Origin: Oryzomicrobium terrae
GTDB lineage: Bacteria > Pseudomonadota > Gammaproteobacteria > Burkholderiales > Rhodocyclaceae
Assembly (NCBI RefSeq): GCF_008274805.1
Contig: NZ_CP022579.1
Coordinates: 62,001-126,000, forward strand
Length of the DNA: 64,000 nucleotides
Direction: 5' to 3'
Shown piece after piece: positions 24,724-35,241 of the stretch. The notes below the pieces were generated by a model that was not told the DNA's origin, did no database searches, and was given only the letters and a program-made list of their open reading frames with translations. The translations under genes were made by a program, and so were the position numbers. Every line of letters begins with the position of its first letter. Within the stretch, counting starts at the first letter, position 1.

Positions 24724-26400
24724 ATGGCACACCATGGCACGACACTACGCAACCGTTCCAGCCGCCCGAGCGGCTGGGCCTTGGGCCTGTTGTTGGCCCT
24801 GGGGGGTGGGGGGGCGCTGGCTCAGACGGCAGTGGAATACAGCAACGTGGCCGCCTCCCAGGGCGCAGCCAGCAGCGCTGGGGCGATGAAGGTAGCCAAG
24901 GCCGCTCCCGGGGCGGGGCAGACCCAGTCGGCCGGCGCTCCGGCGGCGCCGAGCCGGGGCGATGGCCCCAACTGTAGCGGCGAGGTGACCCAGCCGACCA
25001 TGGTCAATGTAGCGACGGGAAAATCCACCCTGCTGCGGCTGCCCGAGCCGATCATCCGGCGCAGCCTGGGCAATCCCAAGGTGGTCGAGGCCCGTCTGGT
25101 CTCGCCGCAGTTGCTCTACGTGCTGGGCATGGACAACGGCGCGACCAACATGATCCTGCAGGGCAAGAGTGGCAAGTGCGTGGTGGTGGATGTGGTGGTC
25201 GGCTTCGACACCGCCGGACTGCGCGCCAAGATCGCCGAACTCTTGCCCGATGAAACCGGCGTCAAGGTCAGTTCCGCAGCAGACAGCCTGGTCCTTTCCG
25301 GCACCGTGTCCGATGCCCTGAACGCCAACCAGATCGTGACCCTGGCCAACGCCTATGTGCGTACCGGACCTCCGGGCAGCAACCAGTCGGGCGGCGGAGC
25401 TGCAAACATGGCTTCCCCGACGACCCAGAACCTGTTGTCGCCCCGGGTAGTGAACATGATGGCCGTAGCCGCGCCGCAGCAGGTGTTGCTGGAAGTGAAG
25501 GTGGCGGAGGTCAATAAGACCCTGCTTGAGCAGATGGGCGCTGGTTTCAATTTCCAGTTGCCAGGTATCGGCTTCATCCGCCAGTTTCAATCAGCCTTTC
25601 CCATTAATGGCAGTGGCAGCAGTAGCAAAGGCGTACTGGCTTTGTTTACATCGAAAAAAACCCAGGCACTACTCGAGGGCCAGGATCAGAACGATCTGTT
25701 GAAGATTCTCGCCGAGCCGAACCTGATCGCCATCAGCGGCCAGGAAGGCAGCTTCCTGGCCGGCGGCAAGATTTTCATCCCGGTCTCCCAGACCGGCACC
25801 CTGGGGGGGGCCAGTACGATCACCCTGGAGGAAAAGGAGTTCGGGGTAGGGCTGCGCTTCACTCCCACCGTGCTCTCCGGTGGCCGGATCAACCTGAAGG
25901 TGGCGCCCGAAGTGTCGGACGTCAATCCGGAAGGCATCGGTGTTTCTCTGGCCGGTAGTTCAGGTGGCACCTCGATCCTGCCCTCGATCCTTACGCGGCG
26001 GGCTTCCACCACGGTGCAGTTGATGGATGGCCAGAGCTTTGCCATCGGTGGCCTGATCAGCAACAACGTGCGCCACAACATCACGAAATTTCCCTTCCTT
26101 GGCGACGTGCCGATCCTGGGCACCTTGTTCCGCAGCGACAGCTTCAAGAACGAACGGACCGAGCTGCTGTTCGTCGTCACGGTCCACCTGATCAAGCCCC
26201 TGCCGGCCGACTACGCTTTGCCGACGGATTCCTATACCCCGCCGGGGCGTGCGCGGCGACTGCTCTTCGGTCGGATGGAAGGTGCGGCTCCCGACAAGCC
26301 GGGGGCTCCGGATCAGGATAACGACGACGACCAGGCACAGGCCGCACCTCCGCCCGAGGCACCCCGCGCCAAGCCTGCCAGTGGATTCGAAGTGAAGTGA
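24724..26400 (+). CDS. cpaC: Outer-membrane secretin CpaC/RcpA
   Basis: A 558-residue secretin. The signal peptide is the WALGLLLALGGGGALAQ region. The N-terminal pilus-plug/N0-like domain includes LPEPIIRRSLGNPKVVEA, followed by a BON-like segment (VKVSSAADSLVLSGTVSDAL) and the conserved secretin domain with VLLEVKVAEVNKTLLEQMG, LKILAEPNLIAISGQEGSFLAGG-type and FPFLGDVPILGTLFRS motifs. It forms the outer-membrane pore for the pilus. AAGGAG at 24710-24715 sits eight bases before the ATG. The C-terminal ~50 residues are acidic and Pro/Ala-rich, a variable tail. Confidence 0.95.
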   Translation: MAHHGTTLRNRSSRPSGWALGLLLALGGGGALAQTAVEYSNVAASQGAASSAGAMKVAKAAPGAGQTQSAGAPAAPSRGDGPNCSGEVTQPTMVNVATGKSTLLRLPEPIIRRSLGNPKVVEARLVSPQLLYVLGMDNGATNMILQGKSGKCVVVDVVVGFDTAGLRAKIAELLPDETGVKVSSAADSLVLSGTVSDALNANQIVTLANAYVRTGPPGSNQSGGGAANMASPTTQNLLSPRVVNMMAVAAPQQVLLEVKVAEVNKTLLEQMGAGFNFQLPGIGFIRQFQSAFPINGSGSSSKGVLALFTSKKTQALLEGQDQNDLLKILAEPNLIAISGQEGSFLAGGKIFIPVSQTGTLGGASTITLEEKEFGVGLRFTPTVLSGGRINLKVAPEVSDVNPEGIGVSLAGSSGGTSILPSILTRRASTTVQLMDGQSFAIGGLISNNVRHNITKFPFLGDVPILGTLFRSDSFKNERTELLFVVTVHLIKPLPADYALPTDSYTPPGRARRLLFGRMEGAAPDKPGAPDQDNDDDQAQAAPPPEAPRAKPASGFEVK

Positions 26401-26410
26401 GGAGACGGCC

Positions 26411-26704
26411 ATGAGCACGTTGCGACATACCCCAAAGGCCATCGGCGGTGGCCTCCTGCTAGCCCTGCTGCTGGGTGGCTGCTCCAACACCCCCTACTGG
26501 GACGCTCACTTCGGCGAGGCGGTCGAACTCGCCAAGGCACAGCAGATCCTCAACCCCGATGCCGGCAAGAACCCGGATCCGGTCGCGGGCATCGATGGCC
26601 GGGCAGCGCGAGAAGGCATTGAGGCGTACCAAAAATCCTTCCGCACGCCGGAGACGCCCGCCAGTCCCTTCAGCATAGGCATCAGTGGCAGTAGCGGCCG
26701 CTAA
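26411..26704 (+). CDS. Small Tad-locus lipoprotein
   Basis: A 97-residue protein with a lipoprotein signal: basic N-terminus, GGGLLLALLL core and lipobox LLGGC at about residue 24. The mature part of ~74 residues has no recognised domain (NTPYWDAHFGEAVELAKAQQ, then NPDAGKNPDPVAGIDGRAARE). It sits directly after the secretin gene, where a pilotin or RcpB-like outer-membrane partner would be expected. The position suggests help in secretin placement, but this is inference. GGAGAC lies just before the ATG. Confidence 0.8.
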   Translation: MSTLRHTPKAIGGGLLLALLLGGCSNTPYWDAHFGEAVELAKAQQILNPDAGKNPDPVAGIDGRAAREGIEAYQKSFRTPETPASPFSIGISGSSGR

Positions 26705-26723
26705 GCGCAAATGGAGCAGTGCC

Positions 26724-28184
26724 ATGAAAACCGGGTGTGGAGTCGGCAAGAAGCAAGGGGGGGCGGTCGCCATCATGGTCGGCCTCCTGTCCTTCTTCAT
26801 GCTTATCGGCATGTTGGGTATCGCCGTCGACCTGTCCCAACTCTATTCGCGCAAAACGGAGTTGCAGAACGCCGCTGATGCTGCGGCCCTTAGCGGGGCC
26901 AAGGATTTGAACCAGACCGCCGCGGGGGTGGCCAAGGCCATCAACGATGCGATCGCCACCTTTGCCCAGAATTCGGGTAGCAATCTGATTGGCGGTATCG
27001 CCATCACGGCGGCCAACATCCGCGTCGGCAGCTGCCCCAACCCGAGCGACCGGCTGCCCCTGCGCAATCCCAACTGCTCCTTCGTCGCCGCCAGCAGTGT
27101 CACCAGCGACGCCCTGGCGGCGGGCATGACCTTTATCGAGGTCGATACCGGTAACCACAGCAACGCCACCTACTTCATGCCGACCCATCTCCTGCAAGGG
27201 ACGGCTACAACGGGGGTGGGGACGTATGGCTACGCGGTGGCCGGACGCTTCGTCCAGAACGTGACGCCGATTGCCGTCTGCGCCATCACCAAAACCAAAT
27301 ACATCGACTACCCGACAGGGGAACGTCTCGAATACGGCTTCCGGCGCGGAGTCAGCTACAACATCATCGACCTCGATCCCCTGGGCGGAAGCCCCAACAA
27401 ATTCCTGCTCAATCCGGTGGATGTGCCGCCGGGAGCTTGCAACCCGAGCCATGCCAGTGCCAGTTTCACCAATCCGTTTCTCTGCATGGGCAACAGCGCC
27501 GTGGCCTCCAACATCGCCACCAGCCCCACGGTGTATGTGAATACGGGTTTCTCGTCGTCGGCGGACGCACAACTCAACTCCCGTTTCGATGTCTTCGGCG
27601 GTGCGTCCAAGTGCGATCCGGCCACGGCGCCACCGGATACCAATATCAAGCAGTACACCCACGGCGCCAATGCGCCCTGGATGGCGCCTGACACGACCAC
27701 ACAAGATTTCGTGGGTCAGACGAACCATATTCCCGATTACTTCAACATCGCCAACCCGACCGTACCGAAGGCGATGACCTACACAAACTACGGTGTGCTG
27801 TCGTCCTATACCCAGGCGCTCAAGTCCGACGGCTCCAACTTTGCCGCTACCAATATCAACTGGAATCAGCTCTACAGCGCGCCACTCGGGGCCACGCCGC
27901 CCACCAGCTATCCAAGCCCGTCGCCCTATCTGTCGGGACTCAGCGCCTACAGCCAGAAACCCTCGGGGGCGAACGGCACGGGGGTTGCCGGGCGGCGCAT
28001 GTTGAACCTGGTCATCGTCGATTGCACGACCCTGAGCGGCAGCGGATCGTGCGCCACGATCAAGGCGTTGGGGATCGGCCGCTTCTTCATGACGCAAAGG
28101 GCCAATCTGCCGGGGTCGATCATCACCGAGTACGCCGGCCTGATCAGCCCGGTGCCCGAGGCCGACATCAAGCTCTACCGGTGA
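26724..28184 (+). CDS. tadG: TadG-like pilus assembly protein
   Basis: A 486-residue protein. The N-terminal Tad domain has a short basic leader ending KKQGGAVAIMV, one long hydrophobic helix, and the hallmark AVDLSQLYSRKTELQNAADAAALSGAKDL. The rest is a large exported domain rich in Asn, Thr, Ser and Cys with no recognised fold; I see no convincing von Willebrand MIDAS motif, unlike some TadG proteins. Several spaced cysteines (for example SCPNPS, KCDPAT, DCTTLSGSGSC) suggest disulfides. It probably acts as a large minor pseudopilin or tip/anchor protein. A GGAG lies ten bases before the ATG. Confidence 0.85.
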   Translation: MKTGCGVGKKQGGAVAIMVGLLSFFMLIGMLGIAVDLSQLYSRKTELQNAADAAALSGAKDLNQTAAGVAKAINDAIATFAQNSGSNLIGGIAITAANIRVGSCPNPSDRLPLRNPNCSFVAASSVTSDALAAGMTFIEVDTGNHSNATYFMPTHLLQGTATTGVGTYGYAVAGRFVQNVTPIAVCAITKTKYIDYPTGERLEYGFRRGVSYNIIDLDPLGGSPNKFLLNPVDVPPGACNPSHASASFTNPFLCMGNSAVASNIATSPTVYVNTGFSSSADAQLNSRFDVFGGASKCDPATAPPDTNIKQYTHGANAPWMAPDTTTQDFVGQTNHIPDYFNIANPTVPKAMTYTNYGVLSSYTQALKSDGSNFAATNINWNQLYSAPLGATPPTSYPSPSPYLSGLSAYSQKPSGANGTGVAGRRMLNLVIVDCTTLSGSGSCATIKALGIGRFFMTQRANLPGSIITEYAGLISPVPEADIKLYR

Positions 28185-28189
28185 ATGCC

Positions 28190-28657
28190 ATGAAATCCAT
28201 CGCACTTCGCTTCCAACAACGCGGTGTGGCTGCCGTCGAACTGGGCCTAACACTGGTCTTCCTGCTGCTGATCGCTGCCGGCATCTTCGAGTTCGGTCGG
28301 GCCTTCTGGCATTACAACGCCCTGGCCAAGGCGACCCGGGATGGGGCGCGCCTGATGTCGGTGAATGCCAAGACGAACATTGCCTCGGTTGGCATAGCTG
28401 CCGCCAAGAGCCTGGTGGTGCAGGAGGTCAACGGCGCCAACCTGACGCCGCAGATCACCACCGCCAACGTGGTCGTCACCTGCTCACCAAGCTGCACCGA
28501 TGGTACGGCGCCGAACAGCGTCACGGTCCAGATCAGCGGCTACACGCTCAACATCGGCGGGGTGTTTCCTTTCTTCAATCCCAACACCCTGAGCACCTCG
28601 AACATTCCGGGGATTGCCCTGGCGCCCTACACCACCATGCCCTACATGGCCAATTGA
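28190..28657 (+). CDS. tadE: TadE-like pseudopilin
   Basis: A 155-residue TadE-family protein. The leader RFQQRGVAAVELGLTLVFLLLIAAGIFEFGR contains the prepilin-like site (G followed by VAAVE) and one helix, then RAFWHYNALAKATRDGARLM. The C-terminal domain is beta-rich with a Cys pair (VTCSPSC). It is processed by the prepilin peptidase and required for Flp pilus formation in Aggregatibacter. The ATG at 28190 lies five bases after the tadG stop; a GTG at 28181 in the same frame is an alternative. Confidence 0.87.
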   Translation: MKSIALRFQQRGVAAVELGLTLVFLLLIAAGIFEFGRAFWHYNALAKATRDGARLMSVNAKTNIASVGIAAAKSLVVQEVNGANLTPQITTANVVVTCSPSCTDGTAPNSVTVQISGYTLNIGGVFPFFNPNTLSTSNIPGIALAPYTTMPYMAN

Positions 28658-28665
28658 GGCTCGCC

Positions 28666-29232
28666 ATGATCCGATCCCATACCCCCACCCAACAACGCCA
28701 GCGCGGCGTCGCCGCGGTGGAATTCGCCCTGGTGTCGATCTTCTTCCTCACCCTGGTACTCGGCATCATCGAACTCGGCCGCCTCATGTACGTGTGGAAC
28801 ACGGTGCAGGAAGTGACGCGGCATGCCGCACGGGAAGCCGTGGTGCGCGACTTCACCACCGATGTCGATGCGATAACCCGTGAGGCGGTCTTCGGCGGCG
28901 GCACGACGGGGCTGGCCTACATGCCGGGCAGCCCGGAAGTGACCAACAGCACGGTGCGGCTGACGTACCTGGATATCAACCAGAACCCCGTCAATCCGGC
29001 GCCGGCCGACCCGGCGGACAACATGTCGGCCTGCGGCGATATCACCCGCACCACCAGCTGCATCCGCTACGTGCGGGCCGAGGTGTGTGACACGACCAAC
29101 TGCGGTGGGGTGTTCTACCAGCCATTGATCGGCTTTCTGCTCGGCATGTCGGGAATCGACTGGGCAATACGCATTCCGATATCGCCGGTGGTGATGCCTG
29201 CCGAAAGCCTGGGGTTTGTCGCCTCCTCCTAG
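28666..29232 (+). CDS. tadF: TadE/TadF-like pseudopilin
   Basis: A 188-residue protein with a TadE-type N-terminus: QRQRGVAAVEFALVSIFFLTL, the processing site and one helix, then LMYVWNTVQEVTRHAAREAVV. The exported part has four closely spaced cysteines (MSACGDITRTTSC and EVCDTTNC), an arrangement likely to form disulfides. The third pseudopilin of the locus by order (TadG, TadE, this). The ATG at 28666 lies eight bases after the tadE stop. Sequence does not distinguish TadE from TadF clearly, so the symbol follows gene order. Confidence 0.83.
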   Translation: MIRSHTPTQQRQRGVAAVEFALVSIFFLTLVLGIIELGRLMYVWNTVQEVTRHAAREAVVRDFTTDVDAITREAVFGGGTTGLAYMPGSPEVTNSTVRLTYLDINQNPVNPAPADPADNMSACGDITRTTSCIRYVRAEVCDTTNCGGVFYQPLIGFLLGMSGIDWAIRIPISPVVMPAESLGFVASS

Positions 29233-29284
29233 GCGACGTGACGTTTGTGGGTTGCGAATCATGAAAATCAACGGGGAGAAGATC

Positions 29285-30448
29285 ATGAACCTGGTCGTCG
29301 TCTCGCCTCAGCGGCAGCGGCTCAAGGACATCACGTCGATGCTCCAGGGCATGGAAGGCCAGGTTGCCGTTACCGGTGTCGAAGGGGGGCTGGACCGTCT
29401 GGCCTCGATCCCGGTGCACGATGAGCCCGACGTGCTCATCCTGGACAGCGCGGACAACGAGATGGCGCACCTCGACAAGATCGAGCGGCTCAACCACCTC
29501 TATCCCGAGATGGCTTGCATCGTCCTGTCCGACAGCCAGTCGCCCGAATTCCTGCTGCGTGCCATGCAAGCCGGGGTGCGGGAAGTGCTGCCCCATCCGG
29601 TGTCGCCGCCGGTGCTGACCGCGTCGATGGCCCGGCTGATCAAGAAGGCCAATGGCAGTACGCCGCGCCACGGCACCATCCTCGCCTTCGTCGGCTGCAA
29701 GGGGGGCTGTGGCACCACCTTCGTTGCCGCCAATCTGGCCTATGCCCTGGCCCAGGAAGAGTCGACCAAGGTGCTGCTGGTAGACCTGAACTTGCAGTTT
29801 GGCGATGCCTTGCTATTCATTTCCGACCATAAGGCAAGCACCACCCTGGCCGATGTGGCCGAGCAGATCGACCGGGTCGATGCCTCGTTCCTGGCGTCGT
29901 GCCTGGTCAGCATCACGCCCAACCTGGGGGTTCTGGCCGCCCCGGAAGACCCGGCCCGGGCCTTGGCCGTCAAGCCGGAGCACGTGGATACCTTGCTGCG
30001 CCTGGCCCGCAACAACTACGACTTCATTGTCGTCGATGCCGGCCGGGGCTTGGATCCGGTGAGCGTGCGCGCCATGGATCACGCCGACGTGATCTTCCCG
30101 GTGCTGCAGCTGACCCTGCCGTTCATCCGCGACGGCAAGCGGCTGATGGAGGCCTTCCGCTCCCTTGGCTATGCCAAGAGCAAAGTTCGGCTCCTGGTTA
30201 ACCGCTATCAGAAGGGCGGCATCCTCGGCCTGGCCGACATCAGCCGGGCCCTGGGTCAGGAGGTGGAGTGCGTGGTGCCCAACAACTTCGAAGCGGTGGC
30301 GGCATCGGTCAATCAGGGGGTTCCGATTCTCAAACTGGCGGCGGCCAGCAATGTGTCGAAATCCTTGCAGGAAGTGGCCCAGTCCCTGGTGGCGAAACCC
30401 AAGGAGGAGACCGGCGGTTGGTTTGCCCGGGTCTTCCATCGCGCCTGA
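29285..30448 (+). CDS. cpaE: Pilus localisation ATPase CpaE/TadZ
   Basis: A 387-residue protein with a receiver-like N-terminal domain ([18 protein letters not shown], then [31 protein letters not shown]) and a MinD/ParA ATPase domain. The deviant Walker [20 protein letters not shown] starts near residue 138, and the [17 protein letters not shown] motif follows. TadZ/CpaE sets the polar site of the pilus. The start at 29285 is chosen for GGGGAGAAG just upstream; the in-frame ATG at 29261 would add eight residues. The Walker A glycine-rich loop has Cys in place of the usual residues and Thr instead of Lys-Thr, which is common for TadZ. Confidence 0.9.
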   Translation: MNLVVVSPQRQRLKDITSMLQGMEGQVAVTGVEGGLDRLASIPVHDEPDVLILDSADNEMAHLDKIERLNHLYPEMACIVLSDSQSPEFLLRAMQAGVREVLPHPVSPPVLTASMARLIKKANGSTPRHGTILAFVGCKGGCGTTFVAANLAYALAQEESTKVLLVDLNLQFGDALLFISDHKASTTLADVAEQIDRVDASFLASCLVSITPNLGVLAAPEDPARALAVKPEHVDTLLRLARNNYDFIVVDAGRGLDPVSVRAMDHADVIFPVLQLTLPFIRDGKRLMEAFRSLGYAKSKVRLLVNRYQKGGILGLADISRALGQEVECVVPNNFEAVAASVNQGVPILKLAAASNVSKSLQEVAQSLVAKPKEETGGWFARVFHRA

Positions 30449-30471
30449 CCCGTTCATCGAGGAGAATCATC

Positions 30472-31827
<1,356 letters not shown>

Positions 31828-31853
31828 CGGCCGACCCGCATGGGAGCTCCACC

Positions 31854-32834
31854 ATGGACTACCTCTACTACTTTTTCCTGCTGTTCCTCTTCCTGGCGGT
31901 CACCCTTCTCCTCGAAGGGGCGCTGACCTGGTGGAATACCACCCGGGGCACCGAGGCGCAGCGCATCTCGAAGCGGGTGCGGCTGATGTCGGCAGGGGCC
32001 CACGCCGGGACCGGCGATGACCTGTCGATTCTGAAGAAGCGCCTGCTGGCCGAGGCGCCGGGACTGGCCAAACTGCTGTTGCAGATTCCTCGGGTGCACC
32101 AGATTGACCGGTTGCTCGAACAGTCCGGCCTGCCGTGGACGGTAAGCCGTTTCCTCGGCTATTCCCTGCTGTGGGTGGCGATCGGCCTGGCTATCGGCTG
32201 GGCACTGCACCTGCCGATGCTGCTGTGGCTCGGTGTGGGGGTGGCCTGCGGCTTTGTGCCGTTGATGCACGTGCTGCGCCGGCGCGACAAGCGTATCCAG
32301 CGTATAGAGGAACAACTGCCCGACGCCCTCGACCTGATCGGCCGGGCCCTGCGCGCTGGCCATGCCTTCCCCAGTGCGCTGAAGATGGTCGGGGAGGAGA
32401 TGCCCGATCCCATCGCCGGTGAGTTCCGCACCACCTTCGACGAGGTCAATTACGGCTTCTCGATGCAGGTCGCCCTGACCAACCTGGCGACCCGGGTGCC
32501 GAACATGGATCTGCGCTACTTCGTCATCGCGGTACTGATCCAGCGCGAGACCGGCGGCAACCTGGCCGAACTGCTGGGCAACATCAGCACCATCATCCGC
32601 GACCGCCTCAAGCTCCTCGGCAAGATCCGCGTGCTTTCTGCCGAAGGGCGACTGTCGGCCTGGATTCTGGGCCTGCTGCCCTTTGTCACCGCCGCCATCA
32701 TCAATTTCGTCAACCCGGACTTTCTCAAGGTCCTGTGGACCGATCCCACCGGCCTGAAGCTCGTCGGCATGGCCGCCGTGATGATCGTTTTCGGCATCGT
32801 CTGGATGCGCAAGATCATCCACATCCACGTCTAA
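31854..32834 (+). CDS. tadB: Type II/Tad secretion platform protein TadB
   Basis: A 326-residue membrane protein of the GspF family. Helix 1 (YYFFLLFLFLAVTLLLEGAL) is followed by two helices near 100-140, the cytoplasmic T2SSF domain (LPDALDLIGRALRAGHAFPSALKMV), and two C-terminal helices. TadB and TadC together make the inner-membrane platform that couples the TadA motor to pilin. GGGAGC lies upstream of the ATG. The gene follows cpaF by 26 bases. Confidence 0.93.
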   Translation: MDYLYYFFLLFLFLAVTLLLEGALTWWNTTRGTEAQRISKRVRLMSAGAHAGTGDDLSILKKRLLAEAPGLAKLLLQIPRVHQIDRLLEQSGLPWTVSRFLGYSLLWVAIGLAIGWALHLPMLLWLGVGVACGFVPLMHVLRRRDKRIQRIEEQLPDALDLIGRALRAGHAFPSALKMVGEEMPDPIAGEFRTTFDEVNYGFSMQVALTNLATRVPNMDLRYFVIAVLIQRETGGNLAELLGNISTIIRDRLKLLGKIRVLSAEGRLSAWILGLLPFVTAAIINFVNPDFLKVLWTDPTGLKLVGMAAVMIVFGIVWMRKIIHIHV

Positions 32835-32861
32835 GCCCGAGATAAAAAAAGAGGGGGCGCC

Positions 32862-33806
32862 ATGAATGCCGTACAGCTGATTTTCCTCGTCCTGGTCTTC
32901 GTCGCCGTGTTTGCGGTGGCGATGGCCGCCATGTGGCTGTTCTCGCCCAACCCGCTGCGCCAGCGCCTGCAAGGCGTGCTGGGCGCAACCGTAAGCGATG
33001 ACGTCTCGCCCCAAAGCAAATGGGTCGAGACCATCGTCAGGGCGGCCACGCCCCTGGCCAAGCTGCGCCTGCCCGACCCGGGCTGGGAAGGTTCGGCGCT
33101 GCGCATCCGCTTCATGAACGCCGGCTTCCGCGACCCCATGGCACCGGTGCTGTTCTTTGCCGCCAAGGTGGTGCTGGCAGTGGGGCTGCCGCTCCTGTTG
33201 TTCTTCTACCTGACCCTGAGCGGGGCGACGGCCCGTCCCGAGATGGTCTTTGCCCTGCTCTTCCTGTGCTGCGGCATTGGCTACTACCTGCCTAACCTGG
33301 TGCTCCGCCACATCACCAACCGGCGTAAGCGGGACATCTTCGAGGCGTTTCCGGACGCCCTCGACCTGCTTACCGTCTGCGTCGAGGCTGGCCTGGGTCT
33401 GGACGCCGCCTTGCAGCGGGTGGCCGAGGAAATCCGCCTGACCAGCCCGGCCCTGTCGGACGAATTGACCCTGGTCACCCTCGAACTGCGCGCCGGCAGT
33501 GCCAAGGAGGCGGCCCTGCGCAACCTGGCGCTGCGCACCGGCGTGGAAGAGGTGGATACCCTGGTGGCCATGCTCATCCAGGCCGAGCGCTTCGGTACCA
33601 GTACCGCCGACTCCCTGCGGGTGCACGCCGACACCTTGCGCACCAAGCGGCGCCTGCGGGCCGAGGAGCTGGCGGCCAAGGTGGCCCTGAAACTGCTCTT
33701 TCCGCTCATCTTCTGCATCTTTCCCACCCTGATGCTGGTGCTGCTCGGTCCGGCCTTCATCCAGATCAGTCGCATCCTCCTGCCGACCATGACCGGCGGG
33801 CAATAA
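32862..33806 (+). CDS. tadC: Type II/Tad secretion platform protein TadC
   Basis: A 314-residue GspF-type membrane protein, paralogous to TadB. One N-terminal helix (LIFLVLVFVAVFAVAMAAMW), a pair of helices near residues 105-145, the T2SSF domain (FPDALDLLTVCVEAGLGLDAALQRVAEEI) and C-terminal helices (LLFPLIFCIFPTLMLVLLGPAF) are visible. It forms the second half of the inner-membrane platform. GAGGGGG precedes the ATG. The gene lies 27 bases after tadB. Confidence 0.93.
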   Translation: MNAVQLIFLVLVFVAVFAVAMAAMWLFSPNPLRQRLQGVLGATVSDDVSPQSKWVETIVRAATPLAKLRLPDPGWEGSALRIRFMNAGFRDPMAPVLFFAAKVVLAVGLPLLLFFYLTLSGATARPEMVFALLFLCCGIGYYLPNLVLRHITNRRKRDIFEAFPDALDLLTVCVEAGLGLDAALQRVAEEIRLTSPALSDELTLVTLELRAGSAKEAALRNLALRTGVEEVDTLVAMLIQAERFGTSTADSLRVHADTLRTKRRLRAEELAAKVALKLLFPLIFCIFPTLMLVLLGPAFIQISRILLPTMTGGQ

Positions 33807-33826
33807 CGGCTAGCGAAGGAAATGCC

Positions 33827-35122
33827 ATGAAAAAGACGATCACCGTAGCGATCCAGGCCGCCCTGGCCGCCGTGACGCTGGCCAGTTGCGCGAATACCGC
33901 TCCGGGGCCGATGACGAAGATCCAGCCGGTACTGCGCATGAGCAATCAGGTCGGTCCCGACGCCTGGTACCAGCTGGGGCGCTACTACCAAGGGCAGAAC
34001 CGCCATGAGCGGGCCGAACTGGCGTTCCGTCGCGCCTTGCAACTCGACGACCACCATGCCGAAGCCCACAACGCCCTGGGCGCCACCCTGGCGGCCCAAG
34101 GCCGTCTCGACGAAGCCGCCCAAGCCTTTCTGGCCGGGGTGAATGCTGCGCCCCGGGCGGCCCATATTCGCAGCAACCTGGGGCGGGTCTATCTGCTCCA
34201 GGGGCGGCGCGACGAAGCGATTGCCATGCTGCAAGAAGCCCTGAGCCTCGATCCGGCCAACGGGGGCGCCCGGGAAAACCTGGCCCTGGCCCAGGCGCCC
34301 GGCGGAGCGCAAAGCGGGGTGGCTCGCGCCGAACCCGCCGCCACACCGGCTCCGTTGGCGCCCAAGCCCGCCGCGGCCGCCGTGGCGAATACGGCCACCG
34401 TCGAGGCCGGAGGCGGCATCACGATCATTACAGCCGTGCCCCTGGGGGACGCCCGGGCTACGGTGCAGGAGGTGGCCGCCAATGCACCCCCCGTCGCACT
34501 CCAGGCGATGGTGCCGCAACACGATGCGACGGCGTTGGTCGTCCTGGCTGCCGCTAGCCCGGAGACGCCTCGACAGGTGGATATCGGTCGGATCACGCCG
34601 GTGGATGTCACCAGAGTCACCGATCTTCCTTCCCGGATGACGCCCCCTGCCGTGGCACCAGAAGCTGCCGCCATGGCGGCAGCCGCGGTGGAGCCCACGG
34701 CACCGCTCCAGACGGCTGCCATCACCCCGGAGGCTGGGGCGGTACCGGCAGCGGGGGGCTCCTCCCGCGCCCGCTTCCGTCTGGAAGTGGCCAACGGCAA
34801 CGGTATCACCGGCCTGGCCCGGCGGGTCAGCCGCAGCCTGGAGGCCTACGGCTTTCCCCTGGGCCGGTTGACCAACCAGAAGCCCTACCAGCAGGCGGTC
34901 ACCCAGATCCAGTACCGGGCTGGCTTCGAGCAACAGGCCCAGACCCTGGGCGCCAGCTTTCCCCAGCGCTCCGTCGTCATCGCCCGGGGGGACATGGATG
35001 CCCGGGCCGATGTGCGTATCGTGCTCGGCCACGACCTGCCCCGTGACTTCACCCTCAACCTCAACCCGGCGGCGGCACCGCTGCGCCTGGCGGCGGCCGC
35101 TGCGGACCTGAACAACGAATGA
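33827..35122 (+). CDS. tadD: TadD-like TPR lipoprotein with LytR_C-like C-terminus
   Basis: A 431-residue protein. The lipobox is LASC near residue 21. TPR repeats run from about 40 to 150 (GRYYQGQNRHERAELAFRRAL, HNALGATLAAQGRLDEAAQA, GRVYLLQGRRDEAIAMLQEAL). A long Ala/Pro-rich linker occupies roughly 165-310, and the C-terminal ~100 residues (FRLEVANGNGITGLARRVS onwards) resemble the LytR_cpsA_psr C-terminal domain, often linked to cell-wall binding. TadD is needed for pilus biogenesis, probably as an outer-membrane-side adaptor. It is the last gene of the locus, 20 bases after tadC. Confidence 0.86.
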   Translation: MKKTITVAIQAALAAVTLASCANTAPGPMTKIQPVLRMSNQVGPDAWYQLGRYYQGQNRHERAELAFRRALQLDDHHAEAHNALGATLAAQGRLDEAAQAFLAGVNAAPRAAHIRSNLGRVYLLQGRRDEAIAMLQEALSLDPANGGARENLALAQAPGGAQSGVARAEPAATPAPLAPKPAAAAVANTATVEAGGGITIITAVPLGDARATVQEVAANAPPVALQAMVPQHDATALVVLAAASPETPRQVDIGRITPVDVTRVTDLPSRMTPPAVAPEAAAMAAAAVEPTAPLQTAAITPEAGAVPAAGGSSRARFRLEVANGNGITGLARRVSRSLEAYGFPLGRLTNQKPYQQAVTQIQYRAGFEQQAQTLGASFPQRSVVIARGDMDARADVRIVLGHDLPRDFTLNLNPAAAPLRLAAAAADLNNE

Positions 35123-35241
35123 CGATGGCGAGACGGGCAGGCGGCAGTTGGCGCCCGTTCCGTTGAGCCGCTGGGTGGCAATGCTGTCCGGGTGAGGCCG
35201 AACGCCGGTACGATAACGGGGTCGGCACCCGCGGCGGTGCC

